Positions 26,122 through 35,076 of a DNA stretch of 64,000 nt are shown here, piece after piece; position 1 is the stretch's first letter, and each line of letters starts with the position of its first letter. This DNA comes from JBBWZH01 sp035544115. Its GTDB lineage: Bacteria; Actinomycetota; Actinomycetes; Mycobacteriales; CADCTP01. A model generated the notes under the pieces. It was not told where the DNA came from, did no database searches, and was given only the letters and a program-made list of their open reading frames with translations. The stretch spans positions 6,324,001-6,388,000 of the forward strand of contig OY970235.1 of assembly GCA_963714145.1 (NCBI GenBank). The letters run 5' to 3'. The position numbers and the translations under genes are program-made.

Positions 26122-27339
26122 ATGCCGCTTCCGCGAGGTCTCCACGTCCGCCGGCTGGGCCGGATCCTGCTCACCGTGGCGGCGGTGATCGCCGTGGCCG
26201 GGGTGCCGCTGGTCGCCGCCGCACCGGCCAGCGCCGACACCGGCCCGGCCGGCGACGCGTTCTACGTCCCGCCGAACCCGCTGCCCGCCGGCAGCCCCGG
26301 CGACGTGATCTGGTGGCGCGGCTCGGCCTCGCCGGTCGGGTCGGCGCGGGCCTGGCAGGTGCTGTACCGGTCGACCACCGCCGCCGGCACCGCCACCGCG
26401 GTTTCCGGGACGGTCCTGGTGCCGACCGCGCCGTTCGCCGGCACCCGCCCGGTGGTCGCGTACGCCGCCGGCACCCAGGGCTGGGGCGACCAGTGCGCGC
26501 CGTCCAAGTCGATCGCCAGCAACAGCTTCGACGAGCAGTTCGCGGTGACCAACCTGCTCAACCGGGGCTGGGCGGTCGCCGTCACCGACTACCCGGGCCT
26601 CGGCACACCCGGCGACGAGACCTACAACGTCGGCATTCCCGAGGGCTTCGCCGTCCTCGACTCGCTGCGCGCGGCCACCCGGCTGGCGCCGGCCGCGCTG
26701 AGCCCGGCCGCGCCGATGGCCATCGAGGGCTACTCGCAGGGTGGCGCCGCCGCCGGCTGGGCCGCCCAGCAGCTGCCGTCCTACGCACCGGAACTGCGGC
26801 TGGCCGGCATCGCCGCCGGCGGCACGCCGGCCAACCTGCAGGCCGTCGCGAGAAACATCAACGGCACGCCGTTCTTCGCGTTCCTGGCCGGCACCGCGAT
26901 CGGCTTCAACGCCGCCTATCCGGCAGCCGTCGCCCTGCAGAGCCGGCTCACCCCGGTCGGCAAGGCCGCTGTCGCCACCCTGAACGGGCTCTGCCAGCTC
27001 CCGGCACTGGCCCTGTTCGCCGGCCAGCGAATCGAGAACTTCACCGTCGGCGGCGTCAACCCGATCACCGTCCCGGCCATCGCCGCCGTACTGAACCAGA
27101 ACAACCTGGGCACCAGCCGCCCCACCGTCCCGATCCTGCAATACCACGGACTATTCGACGAGGTCATCCCGTACTCGGTCGAAAACACCCTGCACAACCA
27201 GTGGTGCGCCGCCGGCACCCGCACCCAACTCCGCGGCTACCTCGCCGAACACGTCCTGACCCAGGTAGTAGCCCAAACCGACGTCACCAACTACCTGTCC
27301 GCCCGCTTAGCCGGCACCCCTGCCCCGTCGAACTGCTGA
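26122..27339 (+). CDS. Secretory lipase-family alpha/beta hydrolase
   Basis: 405 residues from ATG 26122; GGGAGGG lies five bases upstream, better than the in-frame ATG at 26083. Signal peptide: RRLGRILLTVAAVIAVAGV to APASADT. The LIP-type features include the oxyanion region VVAYAAGTQGWGDQCAPS, WAVAVTDYPGLGTPG, the nucleophile elbow MAIEGYSQGGAAAGW, and VPILQYHGLFDEVIP (catalytic Asp) with His in YLAEHVL. The family (secretory lipase, PF03583 type) hydrolyses acylglycerols or esters outside the cell. Cysteines in DQCAPS, GLCQL and QWCAAG may form disulfides. It stands alone behind the GH115 terminator. Confidence 0.85.
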   Translation: MPLPRGLHVRRLGRILLTVAAVIAVAGVPLVAAAPASADTGPAGDAFYVPPNPLPAGSPGDVIWWRGSASPVGSARAWQVLYRSTTAAGTATAVSGTVLVPTAPFAGTRPVVAYAAGTQGWGDQCAPSKSIASNSFDEQFAVTNLLNRGWAVAVTDYPGLGTPGDETYNVGIPEGFAVLDSLRAATRLAPAALSPAAPMAIEGYSQGGAAAGWAAQQLPSYAPELRLAGIAAGGTPANLQAVARNINGTPFFAFLAGTAIGFNAAYPAAVALQSRLTPVGKAAVATLNGLCQLPALALFAGQRIENFTVGGVNPITVPAIAAVLNQNNLGTSRPTVPILQYHGLFDEVIPYSVENTLHNQWCAAGTRTQLRGYLAEHVLTQVVAQTDVTNYLSARLAGTPAPSNC

Positions 27340-27416
27340 AACTGCCTCAATGTTGGTACAGACTGGCTTGGCTCCCTCTGCGCTGAATGATCACTATCTG
27401 TTACGAACGGCGGTCG

Positions 27417-27436
27417 GGGCCCGCCGATGCGGGCCC
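27417..27436. terminator. Hairpin in the lipase/DUF397 gap
   Basis: GGGCCCGC (27417-27424) and GCGGGCCC (27429-27436) form a perfect stem with loop CGAT. It lies 77 bp after the lipase stop and 20 bp before the DUF397 start, so it could be a terminator or a leader hairpin for DUF397. Confidence 0.45.
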
Positions 27437-27456
27437 TCGGACAGAACGGGGGACGA

Positions 27457-27735
27457 ATGACAGATTTCACCGGCGCAGCATGGAGCAAGAGCAGTTTCAG
27501 CGGAGGTGCCGAGCAGAACTGTGTCGAGGTAGTCGACCTCGGTTCTAGCGGCGTGGTCGTGCGGCACTCGAAACACCCGACCGGCTTCGCACTCACATTC
27601 AGTGCCGGCGAGTGGGACGCCTTCATCCGGGGTGTCACGGCCGGCGAGTTCGCCAGCCATAGCTCGCCAGCCGGAGGCGGTCAGTCAACCGGTCAGACTG
27701 GGCCAATCACGGGGCAGACCGCCAGAGGTAGCTGA
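27457..27735 (+). CDS. DUF397 domain protein
   Basis: 92 residues from ATG 27457 (CGGGGGA upstream). DUF397 core: AAWSKSSFSGGAEQNCVEVVDL, VVVRHSKHPTGFALTFSAGEWDAFIRGV. In actinomycetes these small proteins partner XRE/DUF5753 regulators (BldB/WhiJ-like systems) in control of development and antibiotic production; the biochemical role is unclear. Here it precedes its regulator by 40 bp, whereas the usual order puts DUF397 downstream. The C-terminal tail is a Gly/Gln/Thr-rich extension. Confidence 0.9.
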   Translation: MTDFTGAAWSKSSFSGGAEQNCVEVVDLGSSGVVVRHSKHPTGFALTFSAGEWDAFIRGVTAGEFASHSSPAGGGQSTGQTGPITGQTARGS

Positions 27736-27775
27736 CGAGCGGGTTTGCTCTTCCCATCCAGGTCAGGAGGTCGGG

Positions 27776-28624
27776 ATGGGTGTGAGCCCGTTGGTGCGGC
27801 GCCGGCGACTCGCGGCTGAACTGCGTCGCCTGCGGGCCACTGCAGCGAAGACCGTCGAAGATGTGGCGGAATATCTGGAATGTTCCACCGCGAAGGTGCG
27901 GCGGATCGAGGCCGGGCAGGTCGGCACGCGTGTGCAGGATGTCCGGGATCTCCTCGACTGTTACGGGGTCACCGGCCCCGAGCGAGACAAGCTGGTGGAA
28001 CTGAGCCGGCAGGCGCGCGCTCGGGGCTGGTGGCACAACTACGCAGACCTGGTGTCCGAGGAGTTCGTGACCTATCTCGGCCTAGAGGACGAGGCCAGCA
28101 CGATCGCCACATACGAGACGTACTTCATTCCTGGTCTGCTACAAACCGAGCAATACGCAAGGGCAGTGATGACCGGCCGGCCGCATGCGACGCTGCCAGT
28201 TGTTGAACGCGGACTGGAGATACGCCGCATGCGCTGGCAACTGCTCGATCGGAGCGACGCCCCGCAACTACACGCCCTTGTCGAGGAAAGTGCGTTGCGT
28301 CGAACCTCCGAGCGTAAGGGCCTGATGGCCGAGCAATACGATCGTCTCATGTCGGCGGCGACACTGCCGCACGTAACCATCCAGATCCTGCCGTTGTCGA
28401 CCGGCTCCCATCCGGACGGCGGGTTCCCGTTCACACTGCTCGGATTCAGCGATCCCGCCGATCCGAAGATCGGGTATGCCGAACTACTCATCAGCGAGCA
28501 CTACACCGACGACGCGAAGCACATCGGGCGATATCAGGCGGCCTTTGCGCAGTTGCAGGCGCGGGCGTTGAGTCCAGATGAGTCGGTGGCGCTGATCAAG
28601 GCGTGTGGGCGGGAGCTTCAGTGA
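27776..28624 (+). CDS. XRE-family regulator with DUF5753 domain
   Basis: 282 residues from ATG 27776, with AGGAGG five bases upstream. Helix-turn-helix at about 10-65 (RRLRATAAKTVEDVAEYLECS, TAKVRRIEAGQ). The DUF5753 effector region includes WHNYADLVSEEFVTYLGLEDEA, YETYFIPGLLQTEQYARAVM, ALVEESALRR, VTIQILPLSTGSHP and YTDDAKHIGRYQAAFAQLQARAL. It binds DNA in the cytosol and presumably acts with DUF397. Codon third positions are noticeably less GC-biased than in flanking genes, as is common for this lineage-specific family. Confidence 0.92.
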   Translation: MGVSPLVRRRRLAAELRRLRATAAKTVEDVAEYLECSTAKVRRIEAGQVGTRVQDVRDLLDCYGVTGPERDKLVELSRQARARGWWHNYADLVSEEFVTYLGLEDEASTIATYETYFIPGLLQTEQYARAVMTGRPHATLPVVERGLEIRRMRWQLLDRSDAPQLHALVEESALRRTSERKGLMAEQYDRLMSAATLPHVTIQILPLSTGSHPDGGFPFTLLGFSDPADPKIGYAELLISEHYTDDAKHIGRYQAAFAQLQARALSPDESVALIKACGRELQ

Positions 28625-28755
28625 GGGCGGGCCCCGCGGTGAGCGACCGGTCGCTCGGCTTCCAGCCAGGCAGGCACACGAGTACCCACTACCACAGTCG
28701 GTAATCATCTCTACACTCTTCGTGTCCGAACCTACGGAGAGCAGGGGTGGCGACG

Positions 28756-29931
28756 ATGCGGAGACGGCTCATCCGGTTAACGATCATGACGGGGCTGCTG
28801 GCGGTGCCAGCCGGGTGGGCGGCCCCGGCCCAGGCCGGCAGCGCCGGCGGCCCGCCGAGCGTGGAGCCGGCTGGGACCGACCCGCACCTGGTCGCGCTCA
28901 ACCACGTCGCCGGCCAGATCCTGGACATCTCCCCCGGCCGCATCCTCTACCGCACCGGCACGACCGAGCTCCGGCTGCGCATCAAGGACCGGCGGACCGG
29001 CCGGGACCAGACCGTGCCCGGCACGTACGCCAGCATCCCGTACGCGCGGCTGGGGCCGAACGGGGCGGCGTTCGTCGCCTGGCCCGGTGGCGACACGGAA
29101 GACCGGGTCACGGTCTGGACCGGCAGCCGGCTGCTCGACCTGGGCAGCGTGCACACGGCGGCGTCGGTCCGGCTGCGCCGCGGTCACCTGCTGTGGGTCC
29201 GGAACCACGTGTTGCGGGTGTACGACATGGCGACCCGGGTGACCCACCCGATCACCACGGATGCGGCCGAGACCGGCAACGAGGTGCTGCCGAACGGCGA
29301 CGTCCTGTTCACCCGGTTCGACCGCTCGGTGGGCCGGAACCGGATCTTCCGCAAGCACTTCGGCATCGAGACGGTGCTGCCGGTCGCGACCCGGGTCGTC
29401 CAGGACCCGGTGGCGGACGCCAACACGGTCGTCTACCAGGGCACCGACGGGCCGGTGGCGGCCGGCTTCGGCCTCTGGCAGCTGGGCCGGACGGCCCTCA
29501 CCCACCTCGCGCCGACCGCACCGGCCGGCACCCGCCAGCCGGGCACCGGCTACGAGACGTCCGGCGGCTGGACCGCCTTCCTCGCGGCCGACCCGGCGAA
29601 CGGGCGCCTGCGGGTGTGGCTGCGCGCACCGGACGGCCTGCTCCGGTCGGTCTCCACCGCCCCGGCCGCGAGCGCCAACCTGCACCTGGTCGCGCTCAGC
29701 CCGAACGGCCAGGTGCTCTACGCCATCAACAACCGGCTGTACCTCGGCCGGCTCGGCAGCCAGCCCAGGCTGCTCGCCGACGGCCTCGGCGGTTGGGACA
29801 GCCAGCGCACCGGTGGCCAGCGGAACACCGCCCGGTACCTGGCCGGGCACTGGTACCTCGGCGCCCGCGGCACCCTGTACGTGCTGGCGAACCAGGTGCT
29901 GCGGCCGGTCGGGCCGGACGGACCGCGGTAG
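28756..29931 (+). CDS. Secreted hypothetical protein, predicted beta-propeller
   Basis: 391 residues from ATG 28756 (AGGGG eight bases upstream; GTG 28747 is alternative). A signal peptide (RRRLIRLTIMTGLLAVPAGWA to APAQAG) precedes repeated ~45-residue strands such as GRILYRTGTTELRLRIKDRRTG, LLWVRNHVLRVYDMATRVTHPI, EVLPNGDVLFTRFDR and QVLYAINNRLYLGRLG, consistent with a TolB/WD-like propeller. No catalytic motif is seen. It may be an extracellular binding protein. Function unknown; monocistronic with a 131-bp upstream gap. Confidence 0.65.
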   Translation: MRRRLIRLTIMTGLLAVPAGWAAPAQAGSAGGPPSVEPAGTDPHLVALNHVAGQILDISPGRILYRTGTTELRLRIKDRRTGRDQTVPGTYASIPYARLGPNGAAFVAWPGGDTEDRVTVWTGSRLLDLGSVHTAASVRLRRGHLLWVRNHVLRVYDMATRVTHPITTDAAETGNEVLPNGDVLFTRFDRSVGRNRIFRKHFGIETVLPVATRVVQDPVADANTVVYQGTDGPVAAGFGLWQLGRTALTHLAPTAPAGTRQPGTGYETSGGWTAFLAADPANGRLRVWLRAPDGLLRSVSTAPAASANLHLVALSPNGQVLYAINNRLYLGRLGSQPRLLADGLGGWDSQRTGGQRNTARYLAGHWYLGARGTLYVLANQVLRPVGPDGPR

Positions 29932-29991
29932 CGCCCGGGCCGCCCGGAAAACCTGCTGACCCGGCGCCGCGGCGCCGCATACGGTCGCCGG

Positions 29992-30714
29992 ATGGACAAC
30001 GCGCCTGAGCAGAACGAGGCGGAGCAGATCGCCGCGGTCAAGGAAGGGGCGTGGCGGGAGGTCATCCGCATCGACGGCGCTCTCGAGCGTGGCGAGATCG
30101 ATGTCGCCGGCTGGCACGCGGAGTGGCTGGCGATCGTCGAGCCGGCGTACCTGGCCGGGGACAACCCGCGGGCGCAGTCCGGGATGTCTGGTGACGCGGC
30201 GAGATGGATGCGGGGCCGGCGGCTGCTGACCGACGCGCTGCCCGGCGACTGCACGCTGCTCGACATCGGCTGCGCCGGCGGGCATCTGCTGGAAACCCTG
30301 GTCGAGTGGGCCGCCGCGGACGGCGTCACCGTCGAGCCGTACGGCGTCGACATCTCCGCCGGGCTGGCCGACCTGGCCCGCCGCCGCTGCCCGCAGTGGG
30401 CCGACCGCATCGTCACCGCCAACGCCGCGACCTGGCGCCCACCCCGCCGGTTCGAAGTGGTCCGCACCGGCCTGGAGTACGTCCCGGCCAGCCAGGCCGG
30501 CGCCTACCTGCGCCACCTGATCGATCACACCGTCGCCCCCGGCGGCCGCCTGATCATCGGCGTCTACAACGAGGAACGCGACCGCACCAGCATCGAGGAT
30601 CGGGTGCGCGCCCTGGGCTATCCGGTGGCCGGCCGCACCTCCCGCCCGCACCGCCACCCGGCCATCGCCTACAAGGCCTGCTGGCTGGACCCGCCGTCCG
30701 AACCCGCGTCCTGA
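29992..30714 (+). CDS. SAM-dependent methyltransferase
   Basis: 240 residues from ATG 29992. A helical N-terminus (EQNEAEQIAAVKEGAWREVIR) is followed by motif I CTLLDIGCAGGHLLETLVEWA near 83-103, EPYGVDISAGLADLARRRCP (motif II) and TANAATWRPPRRFEVVRTGLEYVP. VAPGGRLIIGVYNEERDRT marks the post-motif strands, and the chain ends YKACWLDPP. The fold is class I; the acceptor is unknown. It precedes the ATP-grasp/LLM pair by 130 bp on the same strand and may belong with it. Confidence 0.8.
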   Translation: MDNAPEQNEAEQIAAVKEGAWREVIRIDGALERGEIDVAGWHAEWLAIVEPAYLAGDNPRAQSGMSGDAARWMRGRRLLTDALPGDCTLLDIGCAGGHLLETLVEWAAADGVTVEPYGVDISAGLADLARRRCPQWADRIVTANAATWRPPRRFEVVRTGLEYVPASQAGAYLRHLIDHTVAPGGRLIIGVYNEERDRTSIEDRVRALGYPVAGRTSRPHRHPAIAYKACWLDPPSEPAS

Positions 30715-30844
30715 TCGGCTCCGCCGCGCCCGCCGCGCGCACCGGCCCACGGCACCCGCACCGGACCCATGCGAGGATCATCCGGACACTGCCACCGCGC
30801 CGGGCCGTACTGCGGGCCCGCCGCCGAGGTGAGGTGAGGGCCTG

Positions 30845-31753
30845 GTGCGCGTTCACGTGATCCACGAGAACCCCGACTGGTACCCGCCGTTCGCCGCCGC
30901 GTTCGACGCGGCCGGCATCGAGCACGAGCAATGGCTGCTCGGCGCCGGCCCGCTCGACCTGGCCGAGGCACCGCCGCCGGGGGTGTTCTGGTCCCGGATG
31001 AGCGCGTCGGCGCACACCCGGGGGCACCCGCTGGCGAAGGAACACACCCGGGCGGTGCTGTCCTGGCTGCGGGCGCACCGGCGCCGGGTGGTGAACGGCC
31101 GGCGGGTGCTGGAACTGGAGATGAGCAAGGTCGACCAGCTGGCCACGCTGCGGGCGGCCGGCATCGAGGTGCCGCGCACGGTCGCGGTGGTCGGCCCGGA
31201 CGACCTGCTCGCCGCCGCCGGCAAGCTGCCGACGCCGTTCGTGCTCAAGCCGAACCAGGGCGGCAAGGGGCTGGGCGTACACCGCTTCGACAGCGTCGAC
31301 GCGCTGGCCGAACACCTTGCCTCGCCCGGCTACCAGCAGCCCGTGGACGGGATCACGCTGCTGCAGGAGTACCTGCCGGCGGCGCGGCCGTTCATCACCC
31401 GGGTCGAGATCGTGGCCGGCGAATTCGTCTACGCGATCGCCGCGGACACCGCCCGCGGCGGCTTCGAGCTCTGCCCGGCCGACGCCTGCGGCACCGACGG
31501 CGGCAACCTGTTCTCGCTGCGCGAGGGCTTCGACCATCCGATCATCGGCCAGTACCTCGACTACGCCGCGAAGCACGGCATCGAGGTGGCCGGGTTCGAG
31601 TTCATCGAGACCGCGGACGGCCGGCTGGTCACGTACGACGTGAACACCAACACCAACTACAACGCCGGGGTGGAGGCGGTGGCGCCGCGGTCCGGCCCGG
31701 GCGCGATCGCCGCCTTCCTCGGCCGCCTTCTGGACGAGGAGCGGGCCCGCTGA
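30845..31753 (+). CDS. ATP-grasp ligase, RimK/glutamate-ligase-like
   Basis: 302 residues from GTG 30845, with GAGGTGAGG a few bases upstream. The N-terminal pre-ATP-grasp lobe (VHVIHENPDWYPPFAAAFDAAG, VFWSRMSAS) is followed by NGRRVLELEMSKVDQLATLRAAGI. The ATP-binding glycine loop and Lys are in TPFVLKPNQGGKGLGVHRF, LLQEYLPAARPFITRVEIV gives the adenine clamp, and metal ligands appear in VAGFEFIETADGRLVTYDVNTNTNY (E, D, N). The family joins a carboxylate to an amine through an acyl phosphate. It overlaps the next gene by one base (TGATG), so the two act together. Substrates are unknown. Confidence 0.85.
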   Translation: MRVHVIHENPDWYPPFAAAFDAAGIEHEQWLLGAGPLDLAEAPPPGVFWSRMSASAHTRGHPLAKEHTRAVLSWLRAHRRRVVNGRRVLELEMSKVDQLATLRAAGIEVPRTVAVVGPDDLLAAAGKLPTPFVLKPNQGGKGLGVHRFDSVDALAEHLASPGYQQPVDGITLLQEYLPAARPFITRVEIVAGEFVYAIAADTARGGFELCPADACGTDGGNLFSLREGFDHPIIGQYLDYAAKHGIEVAGFEFIETADGRLVTYDVNTNTNYNAGVEAVAPRSGPGAIAAFLGRLLDEERAR

Positions 31754-32775
31754 TGCGCTTCGGATACTGGATGCCGGTCTTCGGCGGCTGGCTGCGCAAC
31801 GTCCCGGACGAGGGGATGAGCATCGCCTGGCCGTACCTCCGCGACCTGACCGTGGCCAGCGAGCAGCAGGGCTTCGACCTCGCCCTGGTCGCCGAGCTGA
31901 ACCTGAACGACATCAAGGGCCACCGGGCGCCGGCGCTGGACGCCTGGACGCTCGCCCCGGCGCTGGCCGCGGTCACCCGGACGCTGGAGCTGATGCTGGC
32001 GGTCCGGCCGAACTACCACTCGCCCAGCCTGACCGCCAAGGCACTGTCTACTTTGGACACCATCGCGCCCGGCCGGATCAGCCTGAACGTGGTCTCGTCC
32101 TGGTGGAAGGACGAGGCGGCGCAGTACGGCGCACCGTTCGACGTGCACGACGCCCGGTACGCCCGCACCGAGGAATGGCTGGGGCTGGTCCGGCGGCTGC
32201 TCACCGAGGAGACGGTGACCCACACCGGGCCGCTCTACCAGCTGGCCGGCACCGTGCTGGAACCCAAGCCGTCCCGGCCACCGACCGTCTACATGGGCGG
32301 CGAGTCGCCCCGGGCCAAGGAGATCATCGCCGCCGGCGGGGACGCGTACGTGATGCACGGCGACCCACCGGACGTGATCGCGGCGAAGGTCGCCGACCTG
32401 ACCGCCCGGCGCCAGCCCGGCCAGCCCGCCATGCACTTCGGCGTCTCCGGCTACGTGATCTGCCGGGACACCGAGGCCGAGGCGCAGGCCGAGCTGGACC
32501 GGGTGCTGGACGTACGCGCGTCCCCCGAGGCGTACGCGTCCTACCAGGACTTCATCGAAGGCTCGCAGCTCGAGTCGCGGGTCTCGCTGGAGGAGTACAG
32601 CGTCTCCAACCGCGGCCTGCGCGCCGGCCTGATCGGCACCCCGGAGCAGATCATCGACCGGATCCGCGGCTACGAGCGGGCCGGCGTCGACCTGATGCTG
32701 CTGCAGTTCTCCCCGCAGCACGAGGAGATGGCCCGCTTCGGCGCGTCGGTGATCAAGCCGTACACCGCCGGCTGA
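31753..32775 (+). CDS. LLM-class flavin-dependent oxidoreductase
   Basis: 340 residues. Luciferase-like barrel: MRFGYWMPVFGGWLRNVPDE, FDLALVAELN, LMLAVRPNYHSPSLTAKALSTLDTIAPGRISLNVVSSW (the NVVSGW-type motif of SsuD/SfnG-like alkanesulfonate or sulfone monooxygenases), ARYARTEEWLGLVRRLL, YMGGESPRAKEIIA and GTPEQIIDRIRGYERAGVDLMLLQFSP. It would use reduced FMN (or F420 as alternative) and O2. Translationally coupled to the ATP-grasp ligase, which suggests a short biosynthetic or scavenging pathway rather than simple sulfur acquisition. Confidence 0.87.
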   Translation: MRFGYWMPVFGGWLRNVPDEGMSIAWPYLRDLTVASEQQGFDLALVAELNLNDIKGHRAPALDAWTLAPALAAVTRTLELMLAVRPNYHSPSLTAKALSTLDTIAPGRISLNVVSSWWKDEAAQYGAPFDVHDARYARTEEWLGLVRRLLTEETVTHTGPLYQLAGTVLEPKPSRPPTVYMGGESPRAKEIIAAGGDAYVMHGDPPDVIAAKVADLTARRQPGQPAMHFGVSGYVICRDTEAEAQAELDRVLDVRASPEAYASYQDFIEGSQLESRVSLEEYSVSNRGLRAGLIGTPEQIIDRIRGYERAGVDLMLLQFSPQHEEMARFGASVIKPYTAG

Positions 32776-32811
32776 CGCCGGGCCCGCGGCCGGGCCCGGC
32801 GCCGGTCGGGC

Positions 32812-34134
32812 CTACAGGTACAGCCCGGACGGGGTGCTGACCGCCCACACCCCGGTCCGGACGAGGTCGAGCATGGTGGCGGTGCGCAGCTCCGCGCCGT
32901 CGGCCAGCACCGAGCGACGGACCAGCTCCCGCAGGTCGGCCCCGGACGCCCCGCCGGTCACCGAGGCGACCGACATCAGCTCCACCTGGGCCGCCAGCGG
33001 GCCCAGGTAGCGCCGCAGGATCGCCCCGCGCAGGGCGGTGTCCGGCAGCGGCAGCTCGATGATGCGGTCGAACCGGGCCGCCCGCACCGCCGCGTCGTCC
33101 AGCGCCCGGGCGTCGTTGGTGGTGGCGACCGTGACCACGTCGGTGTGCCGGCTCATCGCGCCGTCCAACGCGGTGAGGAAATCGTGCAGCGCGATGTCGT
33201 GCCGGCCGGACCGGGTGCCGACGACCAGGTCGATGTCCTCCAGCAGCACCAGCGCCGGCGCCAGCCGGGTCAGCTCCGCGTAGAGCTTGCCCAGGTGCGC
33301 GGCGATCGCGATCGCCGAGCAGGACACCACGGTCACCGTGCCGACCAGCTCGGCGGCCAGCACCCGGCAGATGGCGGACTTGCCGGTGCCCGGCGGCCCG
33401 GCCAGCAGCAGCCCGCGGTTGGTGCCGAGGCCCAGGTCGGTGAGCAGCTGCCGGCGGTCGGACAGCGCGCTGAGGTTGAGGTCGATCTCGGCCCAGACCT
33501 CCTCCGGCACGATCACCTCGGACCGGTTGGCGGTCGGCACCGGCACGCACTGGATGCGCAGCCCCCGGTCGCCGTCGTCGACGTGCAGGCAGCGGCCGCG
33601 CAGGTGGTTGTGCTCGCCGCGGGCCCGGCCGACCAGATCGTGCAGGTAGCTCTCGGCCTCGGCGGCCCGGTCGGCCCGGACGTGCACGGCGATCCACTTG
33701 TGGTCCCACCGGGTGTCGATGCTGACCACCGCGGGCACCGGCAGCAGCGTCTCGGCGGCGAACGCGGCGACCAGCGCGCTCGGGATCCGCTCGGTGGTGT
33801 CGTCCAGCTCCAACCGGTCCCACCGGGGGCTCTGGTCGCTGCTCTGCCCGGCCATCTCGTACGGCGGGTGGGTGCGCAGGTCGATCCCGAACGCGCGGGC
33901 GACCAGCGGTGCGGTGAACGGGCCGAGCGCCTCGGTCACCGCGACCACATCGGCCGCGCTGGCGCCGAGGTGCCGGCGGGCGAACTCGTCATCGTCCTCG
34001 GCAGCGCGCAGTGGCAGGCTGCCGTCGAGCAGGTGGGCCAGCCAGGACAGTGTGTCCCGGACGTCGGTGGGCATCGAACGGCGTGGCTCCGGGAACCGGG
34101 CCAGCGGGCTGTTGCGCTCTGGTTCGGCCGTCAT
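32812..34134 (-). CDS. AAA+ ATPase (CDC48/26S-like single-ring type)
   Basis: 440 residues from ATG 34134; GGGAGGTGA is five bases upstream. An alpha/beta N-terminal domain of about 230 residues precedes the AAA module: GLLLAGPPGTGKSAICRVLAAE (Walker A, about 255-270), ALVLLEDIDLV (Walker B), VVTVATTNDARALDDA (sensor 1), RFDRIIELPLPD (arginine finger region) and GASGADLRELVRRSVL (sensor 2). Probably an oligomeric protein-remodelling ATPase. The N-terminal domain does not match a family I can name. Its stop is 37 bp from the convergent LLM gene. Confidence 0.8.
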   Translation of the reverse strand: MTAEPERNSPLARFPEPRRSMPTDVRDTLSWLAHLLDGSLPLRAAEDDDEFARRHLGASAADVVAVTEALGPFTAPLVARAFGIDLRTHPPYEMAGQSSDQSPRWDRLELDDTTERIPSALVAAFAAETLLPVPAVVSIDTRWDHKWIAVHVRADRAAEAESYLHDLVGRARGEHNHLRGRCLHVDDGDRGLRIQCVPVPTANRSEVIVPEEVWAEIDLNLSALSDRRQLLTDLGLGTNRGLLLAGPPGTGKSAICRVLAAELVGTVTVVSCSAIAIAAHLGKLYAELTRLAPALVLLEDIDLVVGTRSGRHDIALHDFLTALDGAMSRHTDVVTVATTNDARALDDAAVRAARFDRIIELPLPDTALRGAILRRYLGPLAAQVELMSVASVTGGASGADLRELVRRSVLADGAELRTATMLDLVRTGVWAVSTPSGLYL

Positions 34135-34301
34135 CTGGTCACCTCCCTGCAGCGTGGTTGCGTGACACCTCCTCCGACTCAGCTGCCCTGGAGGCGCCAC
34201 CGGACACCGAACTCGTACACATCAGAGCAACCGTACGACCGTGTCTCGAATGTCCGCCACCAGGTTCCGGATCGATCCCCCATCCGGGGCGGAAAGCCCG
34301 G

Positions 34302-34332
34302 CGAGGCCCGGCGGGGTCGCCGCCGGGCCTCG
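34302..34332 (-). terminator. Terminator downstream of the DsbA-fold gene
   Basis: CGAGGCCCGGCGG (34302-34314) and CCGCCGGGCCTCG (34320-34332) are perfect inverse complements with a five-base loop, 38 bp past the stop of the minus-strand DsbA-fold gene. The rest of the 235-bp gap (34135-34369) shows no gene. Confidence 0.7.
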
Positions 34333-34369
34333 GAGTCTGATGTGGACGGTGCCGCGCTGGCGCCGAAGA

Positions 34370-34978
34370 TCAGCGCGGGATCGAGGTGTGCTTGAACTCG
34401 TTCAGGTTCGGCCAGCCGCCGGCCAGGTCGACCACCCGCTCGATGTTCCGGACCGAGGCGTCCACCGGGGAGCCGGCCGGGGCCCGGTCCATCAGCCGGA
34501 CGAACACCGCCTCGGCACCGACGATGAAGGTCGGTACGCCCCAGACGCTGTGCGAGCCGACGAACTGCTCGTGCTCGGCCTGGACGGTGGCCAGCGGCGC
34601 ACCGGAGTCGATCTTCTCGAACACCTGCGCCGCCGGGACGCCGTGCTCGGTGAGCACCCGCTCGACCACCGCGCGGTCCTCCAGGTGCAAGCCGTCGTCG
34701 TGCCGGGCGGCGAACAGGGCCCGGTGCACGGCCGGGAACTGCGCCGGGAACTCGTCCCGGACGACCACGCCGGCCTGCAGCGCGATGATCCCGGTGTCTT
34801 GCTCTGGCTTCTCCCAGACGCTCGGGGCGCCTTCGGTGACATGCGCCTGCCCGAGCGAGAACGGCAGGAACCGCACGTCCCATTCGGCGCCACCGGCGAG
34901 CCCGGTCAGGATGTGCTCGTGCGCGTTACGCGCGAACGGGCACCGGTAATCCCAGGTAACTGCGAAAGAGACCGACAT
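34370..34978 (-). CDS. DsbA/FrnE-fold thioredoxin-like protein
   Basis: 202 residues from ATG 34978, where the fold begins (MSVSFAVTWDYRCPFARNAHEHIL). An in-frame ATG at 35038 would add 20 residues with no fold assignment. The CxxC site is reduced to a single cysteine, C-P-F-A, as in glutathione-S-transferase-kappa/HCCA-isomerase-like relatives. The cis-proline strand is WGVPTFIVGAEAVF. The helical insertion (residues about 60-130) is typical of the DsbA family. No signal peptide, so cytosolic; likely a thiol-dependent oxidoreductase or isomerase, possibly mycothiol-linked in this lineage. Upstream of it is the PH-like gene, 98 bp away on the same strand. Confidence 0.75.
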   Translation of the reverse strand: MSVSFAVTWDYRCPFARNAHEHILTGLAGGAEWDVRFLPFSLGQAHVTEGAPSVWEKPEQDTGIIALQAGVVVRDEFPAQFPAVHRALFAARHDDGLHLEDRAVVERVLTEHGVPAAQVFEKIDSGAPLATVQAEHEQFVGSHSVWGVPTFIVGAEAVFVRLMDRAPAGSPVDASVRNIERVVDLAGGWPNLNEFKHTSIPR

Positions 34979-35076
34979 ACCAGCAGCAACACCGCTGCGG
35001 TGCGGCGCTGTTCCCCCCACCGGTATGCCGATCTCCATTGCGATGCGACCCTTACCGCCGAATCGCGGCTAGCGGA

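Noticed and set aside
30446..30460. GGTTCGAA, resembling a tRNA T-loop
   Set aside because: It lies inside the methyltransferase coding sequence, with no cloverleaf arms around it. No tRNA was found anywhere in the window.
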